Shown: positions 6,620-7,930 of the stretch, in pieces
Position numbering within the stretch: position 1 is the stretch's first letter
Layout of the letters: every line of letters begins with the position of its first letter
Source: Pirellulales bacterium
Lineage (GTDB): Bacteria; Planctomycetota; Planctomycetia; Pirellulales; JAICIG01
NCBI GenBank assembly: GCA_025924495.1
Contig: JAICIG010000374.1
Coordinates: 1 to 7,930, forward strand
Direction: 5' to 3'
DNA length: 7,930 nt
Notes under the pieces: model-generated
What the model was told of the DNA's origin: nothing
What the model saw: the letters and a program-made list of their open reading frames with translations, nothing else
The model's database searches: none
Made by a program: the position numbers and the translations under genes

Positions 6620-7096
6620 TCACGACAGCCGCCGCAAGGTCTCTTCAACCCTCGTGCCGCGTGCAGCCCTCAGCCAGTCGTCGATTGAGTGCGGCTTTGT
6701 CCGAGAAATGACGTATAGTATTGCCCATTTCAACGATTCGTCGCTCGTCGCATCGAAGCATGCCACGAGCGGCATGCCGTCAAATGGCTCCGCTACCGTG
6801 GCAAACTGGCGGATGACCATCTCTTTCGACCTGTCGTCGGGTAGACCCGAAAGCGAGCCAAGTAGGACCTTAACAGCCTCGGCGGGTAACGGGGCGTAGT
6901 GGTCCGCAAGTTCGTAGAGAGACGGCGTCTCAAAACCAGCTGCAGCAAGTTCGCGCAAAAGCGGGGCGTAAATGCGATCGTCTTCAAGTTGAGCTTGGCG
7001 GAACTTTTCCTCTAGCTCCTGCTGTCGTTTCCGGAAATTAGGATCCTTGCTGAGCTCAGCCCACACCTCTTCTACTGTTCGTCCACGTTTACTCAT
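6620..7096 (-). CDS. HEAT-like alpha-helical protein, copy A
   Basis: 158 residues, soluble. Residues about 8-55 form a charged helix or coiled coil (VEEVWAEL...QQELEEKFRQAQ). Residues 60-145 read as paired helices like HEAT repeats, with YAPLPAEAVKVLLGSL, AEPFDGMPLVACFDATSDES and SRTKPHSIDDW. I recall small planctomycetal and actinobacterial HEAT-like proteins that start with a similar RTVEEVWAEL stretch, but no characterised member. HEAT-like folds act as protein-binding scaffolds; here the neighbours hint at toxin neutralisation, which is inference. The ATG at 7094-7096 gives the start, although only a weak CTCAAG precedes it. A close paralogue ends at 7645 (see copy B). The gene for the 140-residue protein lies upstream on the same strand with a gap of 96 bases, so an operon is possible. 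Confidence 0.8.
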   Translation of the reverse strand: MSKRGRTVEEVWAELSKDPNFRKRQQELEEKFRQAQLEDDRIYAPLLRELAAAGFETPSLYELADHYAPLPAEAVKVLLGSLSGLPDDRSKEMVIRQFATVAEPFDGMPLVACFDATSDESLKWAILYVISRTKPHSIDDWLRAARGTRVEETLRRLS

Positions 7097-7192
7097 CTTG
7101 AGAACGCCAGTATGCCGGCGAAGCTATTTCGATTGCGCTAACCCCTACAACCCGAGCCATTCCTCGCGGGCATGCCAATCGGCGCACGCGTG

Positions 7193-7615
7193 TCATGCAT
7201 CGTGCCCGTGCAAACCGCCGCCATCGCCGGCCTCCGGCATACCGCCTTCATCTTCAATTGTTAGGTACTCTCCTTGCTGTTCATCGAAAACTTGCCAGCC
7301 CAGATACCGGGCGATCGAGAAAGCAATAGGGAAGTAATCTCGCTCTGGCGCCTCGCCAAGAACCTGATACGGGATGTGCAAAGCGACGCGATTGATTTCG
7401 GCGTATTCCTTGCCACGCTCCTCAATGTTGTCGCCGCACTCGTCGACAACTTCCAGGTCAATTTCCATATACCGCGACTCTTGGTCGTCGAGCGTAAAGC
7501 CCAAAGCGCTGCCACGGGACATGTGCGGCAGCGACGCAATGAACTCTCCGAGCGGCCTCACGGCAGCGTAGCGAGAGTAAACGTCGTCCGATTGAATCGT
7601 AAGATCGTAGCTCAT
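7193..7615 (-). CDS. Uncharacterised 140-residue acidic protein, immunity-like
   Basis: Starts MSYDLTIQSDDVYSRY and continues with LGEFIASLP, GFTLDDQESRYMEIDLEVV, INRVALHIPYQVLG, ERDYFPIAFSIARYLGWQVF and a disordered glycine-rich tail. I recall unnamed bacterial proteins with MSYDL at the start and the blocks MEIDLEVVDE.GDN and HIPY..LG...ERDYFP..F.IA..LGW, so a real conserved family is likely. Its function is unknown and no catalytic motif stands out. The ATG at 7613-7615 is chosen because AGGTG lies five bases upstream and the family start is there. The frame stays open to 7702, but that would overlap the previous gene and add an unlikely hydrophobic stretch. It follows copy B by 29 bases on the same strand, so co-transcription is likely. 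After the TGA the same frame stays open for 15 codons and ends REEWLGL, which may be a vestige. Confidence 0.8.
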   Translation of the reverse strand: MSYDLTIQSDDVYSRYAAVRPLGEFIASLPHMSRGSALGFTLDDQESRYMEIDLEVVDECGDNIEERGKEYAEINRVALHIPYQVLGEAPERDYFPIAFSIARYLGWQVFDEQQGEYLTIEDEGGMPEAGDGGGLHGHDA

Positions 7616-7644
7616 CACCACACCTAATAAAATCGCCGGCGCCA

Positions 7645-7929
7645 TTAAAAGTCCAATGCACGTAGCAAACGTCTTGTCTCCGGATCGAGCGCCTTGATCC
7701 ATTTGTCGATTGAATGGGGTTTCGTTACCGCCATGGTCCGGAGAACGTTCCGCCTGATCAATTCGTCGCTCGTCGCATCATAGCATGCAGCCAGCTCCGT
7801 ACCGTCATACGGCTCTGCCGCCGTATCCAACGCGTGCAAAACTAAAAGCTTATCGCGGCCTTCAAGTCGAGGCAGCGCCGCAAGCAGGATTTGGGCCGCC
7901 GCGGATGGAAGCGGAGAAAAGCACTCTCG
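7645..7929 (-). CDS. HEAT-like alpha-helical protein, copy B (3' end, runs off window)
   Basis: The last 94 codons and the TAA (7645-7647) are visible; the start lies beyond 7930. It reads SPLPSAAAQILLAALPRL, then AEPYDGTELAACYDATSDEL, then AVTKPHSIDKWIKAL. Over about 77 aligned residues roughly 47 percent agree with copy A (6620-7096), counted by eye with one gap. The two are therefore paralogues of the same HEAT-like family. At DNA level a 19-base block (7761-7779) is identical to 6736-6754. The gene leads into the 140-residue protein gene with a 29-base gap. Its N-terminal half, expected to carry a charged helix as in copy A, cannot be checked here. Confidence 0.82.
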   Translation of the reverse strand, partial: RECFSPLPSAAAQILLAALPRLEGRDKLLVLHALDTAAEPYDGTELAACYDATSDELIRRNVLRTMAVTKPHSIDKWIKALDPETRRLLRALDF

Positions 7930-7930
7930 C

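Noticed and set aside
7616..7702. Upstream extension of the 140-residue protein with a hydrophobic stretch that looks like a membrane segment
   Set aside because: It overlaps the end of copy B by 58 bases, and AGGTG sits correctly before the ATG at 7613-7615, where the recognisable MSYDL start begins.

Overview
The window looks like a piece of a Planctomycetota chromosome (probably the Pirellulales group), moderately GC-rich. The inference rests on family composition, not on a marker gene: the end of a short carboxypeptidase-regulatory-like (transthyretin-like) protein, an ASPIC/UnbV (CRTAC1-type) C-terminus and a giant TPR-glycosyltransferase lie side by side, a grouping I associate with this phylum. 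No RNA gene, CRISPR array, insertion sequence or phage gene is visible.

Left part (1-336): the last 28 codons of a plus-strand gene are followed almost at once by the 3' remnant of an ASPIC/UnbV gene. That remnant has lost nearly its whole coding region and carries a +1 frameshift.

Centre (337-4740, minus strand): one 1467-residue protein made of two complete copies of the same module. Each copy has about ten and a half TPR repeats followed by a GT9/GT41-like glycosyltransferase domain. The two copies stay in register at exactly 668 residues. A single helical tail resembling DUF6165 closes the protein. It is probably a cytoplasmic glycosyltransferase acting on a protein or glycan acceptor.

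A 315-base divergent spacer (4741-5055) holds one perfect 8-bp inverted repeat and no convincing promoter.

Right part (5056-7930): a run of small genes resembling the immunity genes of polymorphic-toxin systems, with no toxin in the window. On the plus strand is an uncharacterised 169-residue protein. On the minus strand are a broken Imm11/DUF1629-like gene whose front end has been replaced by the front end of an Imm26-like gene, a HEAT-like alpha-helical protein, an uncharacterised 140-residue acidic protein, and the 3' end of a second HEAT-like paralogue running off the window. Truncation, chimerism, frameshift and paralogy together suggest a recombining orphan-immunity array. Function there is inferred from family resemblance alone.
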